A DNA stretch of 64,000 nucleotides from Euzebya rosea (GTDB lineage: Bacteria; Actinomycetota; Nitriliruptoria; Euzebyales; Euzebyaceae). Numbering within the stretch: position 1 is the first letter of the stretch; every line of letters begins with the position of its first letter. The stretch is from positions 174,363 through 238,362 of the forward strand of contig NZ_PGDQ01000004.1 of NCBI RefSeq assembly GCF_003073135.1, given 5' to 3'. The notes beneath the pieces were generated by a model. It was given only the letters and a program-made list of their open reading frames with translations, was not told the DNA's origin and did not search any database. Of this stretch, positions 25,224 to 34,876 are shown in pieces. A program made the position numbers and the translations under genes.

Positions 25224-26438
25224 CTAGCGGGACCCGGCTGGCCAGCCGAGCCCACCGGGTTCGATGCCCAGTCTGGCCCGCTGCTCGCTGACGACGCGGG
25301 CGAGGTCCTCCACGAACGCGTCGGCGTGGTCGGTGCCGAAGCGGTGGTCGAAGGAGACCCGGACGTGGCCGTGCGTCAGGGCGCCCATGGCCACGAGGAC
25401 GTGGGACGGCTCGCCGCTGGTCGTGGCGCACGACGACCCGCTGTGCACGGCCCATCCCGCGGCGTCGAGCGCGGTGACCAGCGCCTGCCCCTCCACGTAC
25501 AGCGCGGAGCAGGCCACGAGGTGGGAGAGGGTGTCGTCGTCGGGACCGTGGACCTCCAGGTCGGGCACGGAATCGGCCAGGCGTCGACGGAGGTGTCGTC
25601 GCACGGCGTCGGCGCGGCTGACCTCGCCGCCGGCCTCGCCCGCGGGGTTGCGCGGACGGAGGGTGGCCAGCACCTCCGCCATCGCGGCGATCCCCGGCAG
25701 GTTCTGCAGGCCCGCACGCCGGCGACGTTCGCGTTCGTCGCCGGTCAGGATCCCCTGCACGCGCGCCCGAGGGGAGGTGAGCAGGGCGCCCACGCCGCGT
25801 CCCCCACCGAACTTGGCAGCGCTGACCGACAGGTAGTCGACGTCGAGGCGCTCCAGCGAGACGGGCAGGCGACCGGCGGTCTGCGCTGCGTCGACATGCA
25901 GCAGCGCGTCGGCCTCGCGGCACAGGCGCACCACGTCGGCGAGGGGCTGCACCGTGCCGACCTCGTGGTTGGCGTGCTGCACGTTGACCAAAACCGCGCC
26001 GTCGCCGAGCACCTCCTCCAGCTCGTCCAGCCGGATGCGTCCGTCGGCATCGACGCCGACCCGGATGTGCTCGTGGCTTCCCGTCGCGGCCACCGCGTCG
26101 GCGGCGGACAGGACCGCGGAGTGCTCGACCGCACACGACACGATGCGCCGGGGCCGTGTGGCGTCGGCGGCGGCGGTGCCACGGATCGCCAGGTGGATCG
26201 CCTCGGTCGCGCCGCTCGTGAACGTCACCGCGTCGGGCCGCCCGCCGAGCTCCTCGGCCACCGCCCCGCGGGCGCGCTCGAGCAGGTCGCTGGCGTCACG
26301 GCCGGCTCGGTGCAGCCTGGTCGGATCGGCGGGGAACCCCTCCGCCACCTGCGTCAGGGCGACCAGTGCACGGGGATGCCAGGGCGCTGCGGAGGCGATG
26401 TCGAGGTGTGGGCGCGGACCTGCCGGTGGAGGGGACAT
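25224..26438 (-). CDS. Cysteine desulfurase, NifS/IscS family
   Basis: 404 aa from ATG 26438. PLP enzyme removing sulfur from cysteine as a persulfide. VTFTSGATEAIHLAI binds PLP phosphate, CAVEHSAVL follows, VNVQHANHEVGTVQPL and LLHVDAAQTAGRLP hold the cofactor Asp, and the Schiff-base lysine is in YLSVSAAKFGGGRGVG. The catalytic cysteine loop is HSGSSCATTSGEPSHVL, near the C-terminus with a short tail, as in NifS-like group I enzymes. Normal length. The longer frame upstream to 26522 is basic and without ribosome site. Pairs with the TusA gene downstream. Confidence 0.93.
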   Translation of the reverse strand: MSPPPAGPRPHLDIASAAPWHPRALVALTQVAEGFPADPTRLHRAGRDASDLLERARGAVAEELGGRPDAVTFTSGATEAIHLAIRGTAAADATRPRRIVSCAVEHSAVLSAADAVAATGSHEHIRVGVDADGRIRLDELEEVLGDGAVLVNVQHANHEVGTVQPLADVVRLCREADALLHVDAAQTAGRLPVSLERLDVDYLSVSAAKFGGGRGVGALLTSPRARVQGILTGDERERRRRAGLQNLPGIAAMAEVLATLRPRNPAGEAGGEVSRADAVRRHLRRRLADSVPDLEVHGPDDDTLSHLVACSALYVEGQALVTALDAAGWAVHSGSSCATTSGEPSHVLVAMGALTHGHVRVSFDHRFGTDHADAFVEDLARVVSEQRARLGIEPGGLGWPAGSR

Positions 26439-26635
26439 GACCGGAAGGCTCGCACGACCAGCGCGGACCGGCCGCACCTGTCGAATCGTCCTCCTTCGGC
26501 CGCACCTTCGCCAGAGCCCCACCGGTGACAGGGATGCGGACTAGGATGCCCGCCACAGAGGGCGGTCGAGGAGCCGAAACGACCACCCGCGTCCCCCCGA
26601 AGGGACGTCGCCACGACGCTGGAGGCATCACGCCG

Positions 26636-28522
26636 GTGACAGACACGAAGGACGTCGAGCACGCGACCGAGAAGCCAGTCGAACGACTTGGCACGGTCAC
26701 GATCCGCTTCGCGGGGGACTCCGGTGATGGCATGCAGCTCACCGGGACGCGGTTCACATCCGCAACAGCGGACGCCCACAACGACCTGGCCACGCTGCCG
26801 GACTTCCCGGCGGAGATCCGGGCCCCAGCAGGATCGTTGCCCGGCGTGTCCGGCTTCCAGCTGCACTTCGCCGACCACGACATCCTGACCCCCGGCGACG
26901 CGCCGGACGTCCTCGTCGCGATGAACCCCGCGGCGCTGAAGACCAACCTCAAGGACCTCGTGTCGGGCGGCACGCTGATCGTCAACACCGACGCGTTCAC
27001 GCGCGGCAACCTCAAGAAGGCCGGCTACGACGAGAACCCGCTCGACGGCACCTCCCTCGAGGGCTACCGGGTGTTCCAGGTCCCCATCACCACCATGACG
27101 GTGGGGGCGCTGGAGGACTTCGACATCTCCAAGAAGGACAAGCAGCGCTCGAAGAACATGTTCGCGCTCGGGCTGATGTCGTTCATGTTCTCGCGTCCGA
27201 CCCAGGGCACCGAGGAGTGGCTGCGGAGCAAGTTCGCCAAGGCCCCCGACGTGGCCGAGGCCAACATCAAGGCGTTCCGGTCGGGTTGGGCGTTCGGCGA
27301 GACGACCGAGGTGTTCAGCCACCGCTACGAGGTCGCGCCGGCCAAGCTGCCCGCCGGCACGTACCGGCAGATCACCGGCAACACCGCGTTGTCCTACGGC
27401 CTGATCGCCGCTGGCACCCAGTCGGGCCTGCCGTTCTTCCTCGGTGGCTACCCGATCACGCCGGCGTCGGATGTGCTCCACGAGCTGTCCCGCCACAAGC
27501 ACTTCAACGTCAAGACGGTGCAGGCCGAGGACGAGATCGCCGGCATCGGTGCCTCCCTCGGGGCCGCCTTCGCCGGGTCGCTGGCGGCCACGGTCACCTC
27601 GGGACCGGGCATCGCGCTGAAGGCCGAGACGATCGGCCTGGCGCTGTCGGTCGAGCTGCCCCTCATCGTCATCAACGTCCAGCGCGGTGGACCGTCCACC
27701 GGGCTGCCGACCAAGACCGAGCAGTCCGACCTGCTGCAGGCCATGTACGGCCGCAACGGTGACTCCTCGGTGCCGATCGTGGCGGCGGCAACTCCCGGCG
27801 ACTGCTTCTACGCCGCGATCGAGGCGGCGCGGCTGGCGCTGAAGTACCGGACCCCCGTCTTCCTGCTCTCCGACGGCTACCTCGCCAACGGCGCCGAACC
27901 GTGGCGCATCCCCGACGTGGCGTCCCTGCCCGACCTGCGGCCGTTCGTCGACTTCGCCAGCGGGCCCAACGCGGGGGAGGAGTTCTGGCCGTTCAAGCGG
28001 GACGAGGGCACGCTCGCCCGGCCCTGGGCCATCCCCGGCACCCCCGGACTGGAGCACCGCATCGGCGGCCTCGAGAAGGCCGACGGCCTGGGCAACATCT
28101 CCTACGACCCCGACAACCACCATCGGATGACGGTGCTGCGGCAGCAGAAGATCGCCGGCATCGCCGCGGACATCCCGCAGCTGGAGGTCGACGGCGACGT
28201 CGACGCCGAGGTCCTCGTGGCCGGCTGGGGCTCGACGTACGGCCCCATCCGTCAGGCGGTCCGCAAGGTCCGGCGAGACGGGCGACGGGTCGCCCGGGTG
28301 CACTTCCGGCACCTCAACCCCTTCCCGGCAAACACCGCGGAGGTGCTCGGCCGCTACAAGCGGATCGTGGTGCCCGAGATGAACACCGGACAGCTGTCCA
28401 TGCTGCTCCGGGCGCAGTACCTGGTGGACGCCCGCGGCTACAACCGCGTGCGCGGCCTGCCGTTCACCACCCAGGAGCTGCAAGCCGAGCTGGAAGCCCA
28501 CATCGACGAGGTGACCGAGTGA
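26636..28522 (+). CDS. korA: 2-oxoacid:ferredoxin oxidoreductase subunit alpha
   Basis: 628 aa, the gamma-alpha fused type. Residues 20-200 are the gamma domain (TIRFAGDSGDGMQLTG, FPAEIRAPAG, PGVSGFQLHF). Residues about 240-600 are the pyrimidine-binding alpha domain (GNTALSYGLIAAGTQ, FFLGGYPITPASDVLHEL, QAEDEIAGIGASLGAAFAG, VQRGGPSTGLPTKTEQSDL), ending with AQYLVDARGYNRVRGLP. With KorB it decarboxylates 2-oxoglutarate to succinyl-CoA, passing electrons to ferredoxin. GTG 26636 is chosen with GGAGG ten bases upstream. TAGGAT near 26543 may be the -10. Overlaps a short ORF that precedes korB. Confidence 0.93.
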   Translation: MTDTKDVEHATEKPVERLGTVTIRFAGDSGDGMQLTGTRFTSATADAHNDLATLPDFPAEIRAPAGSLPGVSGFQLHFADHDILTPGDAPDVLVAMNPAALKTNLKDLVSGGTLIVNTDAFTRGNLKKAGYDENPLDGTSLEGYRVFQVPITTMTVGALEDFDISKKDKQRSKNMFALGLMSFMFSRPTQGTEEWLRSKFAKAPDVAEANIKAFRSGWAFGETTEVFSHRYEVAPAKLPAGTYRQITGNTALSYGLIAAGTQSGLPFFLGGYPITPASDVLHELSRHKHFNVKTVQAEDEIAGIGASLGAAFAGSLAATVTSGPGIALKAETIGLALSVELPLIVINVQRGGPSTGLPTKTEQSDLLQAMYGRNGDSSVPIVAAATPGDCFYAAIEAARLALKYRTPVFLLSDGYLANGAEPWRIPDVASLPDLRPFVDFASGPNAGEEFWPFKRDEGTLARPWAIPGTPGLEHRIGGLEKADGLGNISYDPDNHHRMTVLRQQKIAGIAADIPQLEVDGDVDAEVLVAGWGSTYGPIRQAVRKVRRDGRRVARVHFRHLNPFPANTAEVLGRYKRIVVPEMNTGQLSMLLRAQYLVDARGYNRVRGLPFTTQELQAELEAHIDEVTE

Positions 28523-28613
28523 CCACGAGCACAATGAACGAGCTGCCGCAGTACTCCAGGAAGGCTCTGTCCCCCGCTCCGCTCGGGCCGTTCTCTGCCA
28601 CGGAGGCCACACG

Positions 28614-28617
<4 letters not shown>
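28519..28617 (+). CDS. Short ORF between korA and korB resembling the KorB N-terminus
   Basis: GTG 28519 overlaps the korA stop, and its TGA (28615-28617) overlaps the korB ATG. The 32-residue product starts MTTSTMNELPQYSRKA, while KorB starts MTTAELPQYSKKD, so the first part looks like a duplicated korB leader followed by unrelated Pro/Ala sequence. It may simply be translated through to couple korA to korB. No ribosome site of its own is obvious. Expression is uncertain. Confidence 0.35.
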
Positions 28618-29633
<1,016 letters not shown>

Positions 29634-29653
29634 GCAGGCGTTCCTCGCAGGGT

Positions 29654-29680
29654 CGGCCCGGATCGCAGGTCCGGGTCGGC
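29654..29680 (+). terminator. Weak hairpin after korB
   Basis: CCCGGA and TCCGGG pair, with further wobble pairs outside, around a seven-base loop about 20 bases past the korB stop. No T-run. The convergent gene ends at 29724. Confidence 0.35.
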
Positions 29681-29723
29681 CTCCGCGTTGTCGGTCGACC
29701 TGCTCGTCGGCACGCCTCGTCGG

Positions 29724-31271
29724 TCAGGACGACAGCAGTCGGCGGATGTCCTCGTCGGTCACGACGCCGGGGACTGACGACGCCGTGTCCTCGTGTGCGT
29801 CCACCGCGCCGTCGTGGTCCTCGTCGGGCCCGTGCAGGCCGTCACCGCCGGCGGCCGAGGCATCGGGTCGGGGTTGACGGTCTCCACCCAGGGCGTTGGC
29901 GACTCCCTCCAGCCGGGCCGCCGCCGCGCCTGCCTCGGCTGCGCGGGCCGAGGTGCGGACGCTGGTCGCGGCGAGCTCCTCGATGCTGGTGGAGATGGCG
30001 GTGGTCGCCCGTGACGCGTTGCCCATCGACTGGCTGATCGCCTCGGTGGCGGCGGTCTGCTCCTCCACCGTTGCGGCGATGGCGGTGGACAGCCCGGCCA
30101 GGTGGCTGATCACGTCCTGGATGCGGGTGATGCTCGTGGCCGCGGCGTCGCTGTCGGCCTGGATCGCGGTGATGCTTGCCCCGATCTCCCTCGTGGCGGC
30201 TGCGGTCTTCTGCGACAGGTCCTTGACCTCGTTGGCGACCACGACGAACCCGCGGCCCGCCTCACCGGCCCGGGCAGCCTCGATGGTGGCGTTGAGGGCC
30301 AGCATGTTGGTCTGCCCGGCGATGGCGGTGATGGTGTCGAGCACGGTGCCGATGCGAGTGCTGGAGTTGTCGAGGCGGGCGACCGATTCGGTGGTCTCCT
30401 CGGCCGTGGCCACCGCGGACTCGGCGGCGGCGAGGGCATCCTGGGCACGACGGGCGACGTCGTGGATGGATCCGTTCAGCTGCTCGATGGCGACGGCGAC
30501 GGACCGCACGCTGGCGTCCACGTCGTGGGAAGCGGCGTTGGCAGCCGCAGCGCGGTCGGTGACCTGGGCAGCCTCGGTCCCCATCAGGTGGCTCAGGTCG
30601 ACCAGCTCGGTGGAGGACGCGCCGAGCGCCGCGACGCTGCCGTCGACCTGGCGGGCAACGTTCTTGCTGAGCAGCCAGCCGCCGATCACGGCGAGCACGC
30701 CGGCGACGAGGGTGCCCAGGGTGATGGCCCGGGCCCTCGCAGCGGCAGCGTCGAACTGGGCATCCGCCTCGGCGACGGCAGCGGTGGTGGCCTCGGTGAC
30801 GGCGGCCAGCGCCTCCTCGAACTCCAGGCGCTGCGCCAGCGGGTTGATGAACGCCATCATCTGGGCGCTGAACGGGTCACGGGTGTAGAGGTCGAACTCC
30901 TCCTCGAGGCTGTCGGTCCACGCGACGAACGCCTCGTTGACGGGCGTCAGCAGCCCGACGGCGTCGGGGTTGACCCCGGCAGCGGCATCGAGGTGGTCAC
31001 GGACGGCCGGGAGATGCTCCACCCGGACCTCCTCGACGAACCGCGAGTTGCCGGCCAGCAGGTAGCCCCGCTCGGCGGTCGCGGCACGGCTGGCGTCCAG
31101 CGCCGCACCCTCGACATGGGTCAGGATCGCGAACTGCTCGTCGACGAACTCGCGATGCAGGGTGCTCAGCGACCGGACCTGCACGAGGGACAGGGTGGAG
31201 GCGACGACCATGACGATGGCGAGCAGGCCCACGCCGATCAGGACCTTGTGGCGAACGCTGAACCCTGGCAT
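29724..31271 (-). CDS. Methyl-accepting chemotaxis protein
   Basis: 515 aa from ATG 31271, with AAAGAGG upstream. A first membrane helix ([21 protein letters not shown], read in part, residues 8-28) precedes an extracytoplasmic four-helix sensor of about 150 residues (CHASE3/4HB-like), then a second helix ([19 protein letters not shown]). The cytoplasmic domain ends in the MCP hairpin with the tip [12 protein letters not shown] and [20 protein letters not shown] before it. No obvious HAMP; the linker after TM2 is short. The C-terminus is acidic and lacks an NWETF pentapeptide. Signals to CheA, not in this window. Confidence 0.93.
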   Translation of the reverse strand: MPGFSVRHKVLIGVGLLAIVMVVASTLSLVQVRSLSTLHREFVDEQFAILTHVEGAALDASRAATAERGYLLAGNSRFVEEVRVEHLPAVRDHLDAAAGVNPDAVGLLTPVNEAFVAWTDSLEEEFDLYTRDPFSAQMMAFINPLAQRLEFEEALAAVTEATTAAVAEADAQFDAAAARARAITLGTLVAGVLAVIGGWLLSKNVARQVDGSVAALGASSTELVDLSHLMGTEAAQVTDRAAAANAASHDVDASVRSVAVAIEQLNGSIHDVARRAQDALAAAESAVATAEETTESVARLDNSSTRIGTVLDTITAIAGQTNMLALNATIEAARAGEAGRGFVVVANEVKDLSQKTAAATREIGASITAIQADSDAAATSITRIQDVISHLAGLSTAIAATVEEQTAATEAISQSMGNASRATTAISTSIEELAATSVRTSARAAEAGAAAARLEGVANALGGDRQPRPDASAAGGDGLHGPDEDHDGAVDAHEDTASSVPGVVTDEDIRRLLSS

Positions 31272-31383
31272 GCGACCTCTTTCGTGACCGTGGTGATGAC
31301 GGCTGCGTCCCCGGACTGATCGGCGAGGGTGCCGGGGATGTGAGCTGCGGTTCGGCGGCAGCGGAAGGGCGTGGCATGATCGC

Positions 31384-31950
31384 GTGGCGATGAAGATCCT
31401 CATGGTGGCCGACCACGCGTCGGTGGCAGCCCAGGTCCGTACGGCCGTGGAGGGCTGGGATGCCTCAACGGTGTTCCAGGTCTCGACGCCCCAGCGGGCG
31501 ATCGCCCTGCTCGACGAGGGCGAGTCCTACGACGTCGTCGTCGCTGACAACGACACCCACCCCACCGGTGGGCTGGCGCTGACCCGGGAGGTGAAGGCCC
31601 GCGGGCAGATGGGACAGGACATGCCGCCCGTCGTGCTGCTGATCGCCCGTGCCCAGGACAAGTGGCTGGCCAACTGGGCGCAGGCCGACGCCTACGTGCA
31701 GAAGCCCGCCGACCCCTTCGACCTGCGCGAGACCCTGCAGGCCGTCGTCGCCGGTGACCCGATCCCCGCCCTCCCCGGCGTGGGTGGTGAGCCCAAGCCG
31801 TCGTTGCTGGACCCAGCTCCCGAGCGCGAGCTCGCGGTCCAGACCGGTGTGGCCGGCCGCTCCGACGAGGGTCCGGCAGACGAGCTGCCCGAGGGTGCCA
31901 CCGGTGACGCCGCCGTTGCGGCGGGCCCCGGCGCCGCCACCGGTCTGTAG
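31384..31950 (+). CDS. Response-regulator receiver-like protein
   Basis: 188 aa. GTG 31384 or ATG 31390 ([16 protein letters not shown]). Residues 4-120 follow the CheY fold: the acidic pair is weak (VADH), the phospho-acceptor region reads [13 protein letters not shown] and the conserved lysine is in [15 protein letters not shown]. The early acidic pocket is incomplete, so phosphorylation is uncertain. A disordered Pro/Glu/Ala tail of about 70 residues follows with no output domain. Divergent from the chemoreceptor gene, hence possibly part of the same signalling; it is followed within six bases by trpD, which may be transcribed with it. Confidence 0.75.
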   Translation: MAMKILMVADHASVAAQVRTAVEGWDASTVFQVSTPQRAIALLDEGESYDVVVADNDTHPTGGLALTREVKARGQMGQDMPPVVLLIARAQDKWLANWAQADAYVQKPADPFDLRETLQAVVAGDPIPALPGVGGEPKPSLLDPAPERELAVQTGVAGRSDEGPADELPEGATGDAAVAAGPGAATGL

Positions 31951-31955
31951 CCCCC

Positions 31956-32987
31956 GTGCGCGACGAGGTCCGGTTCCCCGACGTCCTCTCGGCCCTGCTG
32001 GCCGGCAACGACCTCGACGACGCCACCACGTCGTCGGTCATGGAACAGATCATGGACGGCAACGCCACGCCGGCCCAGGTCGCCGGCCTGCTGATGGCGT
32101 TGCGCATGAAGGGCGAGACCGGTGAGGAGATCGCTGGCCTCGTGCGGTCCATGCGGGCCTACGCGCTGCCCGTGAGGGTCGACGGCCCGCTGGTCGACAC
32201 GTGCGGAACCGGTGGGGACCGGGCCGGGACGTTCAACGTGTCCACGGTCTCGGCCATCGTCGTGGCCGGCGCAGGGGCGCGGGTCGCCAAGCACGGCAAC
32301 CGCGCGGCCAGCGGCAAGTGCGGCTCCGCTGACCTGCTCGAGGCGTGGGGTGTCGTCATCGACCTGCCGCCGGAGGGTGTGGAGGCGTGCATCGAGGAGG
32401 TCGGGATCGGCTTCTGCTTCGCCCCGAAGTTCCACCCGGCGATGCGCCACGTGGCCCCGGCGCGACGTGAGCTGGGCGTGCCGACGGTGTTCAACTTCCT
32501 CGGGCCGTTGAGCAACCCGGCGGGTGCCTCGCACCAGTCGATCGGCGTGTCGGACAAGGCGATGGCGCCCAGGATGGCCGACGTGCTGGCCCGCTTGGGA
32601 TCCAGCCACGCGCTGGTCTTCCACGGCCACGACGGACTGGACGAGCTCACGACGACGGGCCCCTCGACGATCTGGGAGATCCGCGAGGGTGAGGTCGAGC
32701 AGTACCAGTTCGACCCGGCCGACCACGGGATACCCCGCGCCACGCTGGAGGACCTGCGCGGCGGCGAGGTCGACGTCAACCTGAGGATCGCCAACGAGAT
32801 CCTCGACGGCGTGGAGGGTGCGCCGCGCGACATCGTCGTCGTCGGTGCGGCAGCGGCCCTGCGCGCAGCCGACCGCGCCGACACCTGGGACGCCGCCATC
32901 GCCGCGGCCAAGGAGTCAATCGACTCCGGCGCCGCCAAGCGCATCCGCGACAGCTGGGTCAAGCTCTCGCAGTCCCTCGCCACCTGA
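31956..32987 (+). CDS. trpD: Anthranilate phosphoribosyltransferase
   Basis: 343 aa. Adds phosphoribosyl to anthranilate, second step of tryptophan synthesis. Signature LVDTCGTGGDRAGTFNVST binds PRPP, VAKHGNRAASGKCGSADLLEAWG includes the second conserved loop (Cys in place of the usual Ser), CFAPKFHPAMRHVAPARREL and TVFNFLGPLSNPA bind anthranilate, and HGHDGLDELTTTGPS is the metal/substrate site. GTG 31956 starts six bases after the preceding stop without a clear ribosome site, suggesting coupling. Other trp genes are not nearby. Confidence 0.96.
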   Translation: MRDEVRFPDVLSALLAGNDLDDATTSSVMEQIMDGNATPAQVAGLLMALRMKGETGEEIAGLVRSMRAYALPVRVDGPLVDTCGTGGDRAGTFNVSTVSAIVVAGAGARVAKHGNRAASGKCGSADLLEAWGVVIDLPPEGVEACIEEVGIGFCFAPKFHPAMRHVAPARRELGVPTVFNFLGPLSNPAGASHQSIGVSDKAMAPRMADVLARLGSSHALVFHGHDGLDELTTTGPSTIWEIREGEVEQYQFDPADHGIPRATLEDLRGGEVDVNLRIANEILDGVEGAPRDIVVVGAAAALRAADRADTWDAAIAAAKESIDSGAAKRIRDSWVKLSQSLAT

Positions 32988-33041
32988 CCCCCACCGGGGC
33001 CGCCGCGCGGCGGTCGCTGGTTGCTGCGTCCCGCGGGCCGC

Positions 33042-33240
33042 GGTTGGCGCGATCGGGGCCTTCGTCGTCCCCGGACGATGATCGGCACGATCGGGTGGGC
33101 CGGTCTGCGCCTTGGTTGGCGCGATCGGGGCCTTCGTCGTCCCCGGACGATGATCGGCACGATTGGGTGGGCCGGTCTGCGCCTTGGTTGGCGCGATCGG
33201 GGCCTGCGTCGTCCCTGCACGATGATCGGCACGATCGTGA
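33042..33240 (+). repeat. Tandem 72-bp repeats, left array (two full copies plus a partial)
   Basis: Units start at 33042, 33114 and 33186, each beginning GGTTGGCGCGATCGGGGCCT. The first two differ at a single base over 72 bases. The third matches for about 52 bases, with a few changes (CTGCGTCGTCCCTGCACG), then diverges. Inverted copies lie on the other side of the DUF559 gene (34217-34350). The rest of the 32988-33321 gap holds nothing recognisable. Confidence 0.9.
33190..33237 (+). repeat. Left arm of a perfect 48-bp inverted repeat
   Basis: Starts GGCGCGATCGGGGCCTGCGT and ends GATCGGCACGATCG; exact reverse complement of 34298-34345. Part of the third left repeat unit, so the copies closest to the gene on each side are identical while more distant ones differ. 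Confidence 0.9.
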
Positions 33241-33321
33241 TGTGTTCGCCGCCGAACCCGAGGGAGGCGGCTGTGGACAAGTCGCTGGACTGACTGCCGG
33301 GGTCAGCTCGACCCTTGGGGC

Positions 33322-34209
33322 ATGCACCACCTCCACGGAGTCGCGACGCTCGCCCAGCTGGCCGCGGCTGGCATCACCAAGGACCGCCTGATCCGGATGC
33401 CGGAGTACGAGCGCTTGGCCAAGGGCCACTACGCGCTCCCCGGTGCCCGACGTGACTTCTGGTTCCATGCGGCGCTCGCCCAGTCAGTCGCCGGTGAGGA
33501 CTCCCGGCTGACCTCTGACTGCGCCCTTCACGCGTATCGGGTGCTCAAGGATCCGCCGGCCCGGCTCCGGGTTGTGGTCCCGGAGGGAAAGGGCAGCCGC
33601 AAGCGGAGGGGGTTCGACGTCCGCCGTTCCAGCCACCTCCCCGAGGGAGTCGTGGTACGGCACGGCGTCCGGTTGGTACCCGTCGCATACGCCATCACCG
33701 ACTACGCCCGAGACGCCTCGGACCGTGGGGTGGCCTTCGCGATCAGCCAAGCGCTCGCACTCCGCCTGACGACCCTCAACGAGATCGGCGCCTTGGTGCA
33801 GGAACGAGGCCAGTTCCCCGGCTCCGCCCGCATGCGCCGCGTCCTGGCCGACTTCGCTGATGCTGAGTCCCACTCTCGCCGGGAACGGTCGTTGCGTCGC
33901 GAGCTCCTGCGCCTGGGCGTCCCGATCGTCGACGGAAGCCATGACATCCGGGACGAACACGGCAGGACGGTCGCCCAAGCAGACGTGGCGATCCCCCTCG
34001 TCCGGCTCAACGCCGAGATCGACGGACCGCACCACTTCGACCCCGCTCAGCAGGACCGGGATCGTCGACGCGACCGCACCCTGAAGGCCCTCGACTGGGA
34101 CGTCGTCCGCTACCTCTACTACGAGATCGACGAGGACGTCGAACGGGTCGCCCGGGAGATTGCCGACCTCTACCACCGGCGTCTTCGGGCCCTCGAGAAG
34201 GCCGCCTGA
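33322..34209 (+). CDS. DUF559 domain protein (Vsr-like nuclease fold, AbiEi-type N-terminus)
   Basis: 295 aa from ATG 33322, no ribosome site. Residues 1-40 (VATLAQLAAAGITKDRLIRM, then LAKGHYALPG) resemble the winged-helix antitoxin-like N-terminus found in AbiEi/DUF559 proteins. Residues about 185-290 form the DUF559 domain: VDGSHDIRDEHGRTVAQADVAI, NAEIDGPHHFDPAQQDRDRRRD (Glu-x-Asp-...-His as in Vsr endonucleases) and LDWDVVRYLYYEI. Catalytic nuclease activity is plausible, not shown. The gene sits alone between inverted repeat arrays, suggesting it is or was part of a mobile or selfish unit. Composition does not stand out from its surroundings. Confidence 0.8.
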   Translation: MHHLHGVATLAQLAAAGITKDRLIRMPEYERLAKGHYALPGARRDFWFHAALAQSVAGEDSRLTSDCALHAYRVLKDPPARLRVVVPEGKGSRKRRGFDVRRSSHLPEGVVVRHGVRLVPVAYAITDYARDASDRGVAFAISQALALRLTTLNEIGALVQERGQFPGSARMRRVLADFADAESHSRRERSLRRELLRLGVPIVDGSHDIRDEHGRTVAQADVAIPLVRLNAEIDGPHHFDPAQQDRDRRRDRTLKALDWDVVRYLYYEIDEDVERVAREIADLYHRRLRALEKAA

Positions 34210-34216
34210 CATCCAT

Positions 34217-34350
34217 GGGGGAGGACGATCGCGCCTGTCGTCGGCCATGGACGATGGAGGCCCCGATCGCGCCGGCCGGGGCGCGGACCGGCCCACCCGA
34301 TCGTGCCGATCATCGTGCAGGGACGACGCAGGCCCCGATCGCGCCGACCG
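34217..34350 (-). repeat. Inverted copies of the 72-bp repeat, right array
   Basis: One well-preserved unit in inverted orientation (about 34278-34350) and a degenerate partial one (34217-34277, recognisable by GGCCCCGATCGCGCCGGCC) follow the DUF559 gene. The inner part of the good unit is identical to the inner left unit. Confidence 0.85.
34298..34345 (-). repeat. Right arm of the 48-bp inverted repeat
   Basis: Begins CGATCGTGCCGATCATCGTG and ends CCCCGATCGCGCC; perfectly complementary to 33190-33237 across about 1.06 kb holding only the DUF559 gene. Confidence 0.9.
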
Positions 34351-34444
34351 GGGCCCGGACTACCCCTGACGCGACGCCGCTGCCCACGTCGCCGGGAGGG
34401 CTCCCGTTCAGCGGGGCCCCGGGGGTCCACTGCCGGGGGAGGGG

Positions 34445-34738
34445 CTACAGGCCCTCTGCGTCCTCGAAGCCGATGCCCCAGAGGCGGTCGAGGTCTTCCG
34501 AGGCGTAGGCGCGGAAGGCGATCATCGTGTGGGTGGCGGTGACGCCCTCGACCTTGGCGATCTCGCCCGTCACGACGTCGGCGATCTCCTCGTGGGACCG
34601 CACCCGCACCATGACCACCAGCTCCCAGTCGCCGGTGACGGAGTAGACCTCGCTGACCCGCTCGATGTTGGCGAGGGCGGTCGCCGTCTCCGGGATCAGG
34701 TGGACGTCGACATGCAGCAACACGATGGCGGTGATCAC
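34445..34738 (-). CDS. Lrp/AsnC ligand-binding (RAM) domain protein
   Basis: 97 aa consisting only of the RAM effector domain: ITAIVLLHVDVHLIPETATALANIERVSEVYSVTGDWELVVMVRV (read in part), IADVVTGEIAKVEGVTATHTMIAF. No DNA-binding helix-turn-helix, so it belongs to the stand-alone Lrp-like group that oligomerises and binds amino acids. GTG 34738 lies seven bases after a TATCGT -10. The C-terminus extends about 20 residues beyond the domain. It neighbours a peptide transporter; a regulatory link is inference. Confidence 0.88.
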   Translation of the reverse strand: MITAIVLLHVDVHLIPETATALANIERVSEVYSVTGDWELVVMVRVRSHEEIADVVTGEIAKVEGVTATHTMIAFRAYASEDLDRLWGIGFEDAEGL

Positions 34739-34745
34739 GACCTGT

Positions 34746-34751
34746 ACGATA
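34746..34751 (-). promoter_or_regulatory. -10 box for leaderless Lrp-like mRNA
   Basis: TATCGT (minus strand) ends seven bases before GTG 34738, with no Shine-Dalgarno between. Confidence 0.6.
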
Positions 34752-34876
34752 CCGGCCCGTAGGTACCGCCTGCAGTCCGGCCCACGGTGAATCGCCTGCG
34801 CGCTTGACTCCTGGGGGTAGTCTGCTCTCTTGTGCTACTACGGTCGTAGGACCGATCCTTCTGAAAGGAACACTAG

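Noticed and set aside
33042-33240. CRISPR-like array
   Set aside because: The 72-bp units are directly tandem without unique spacers, and no cas genes are present.
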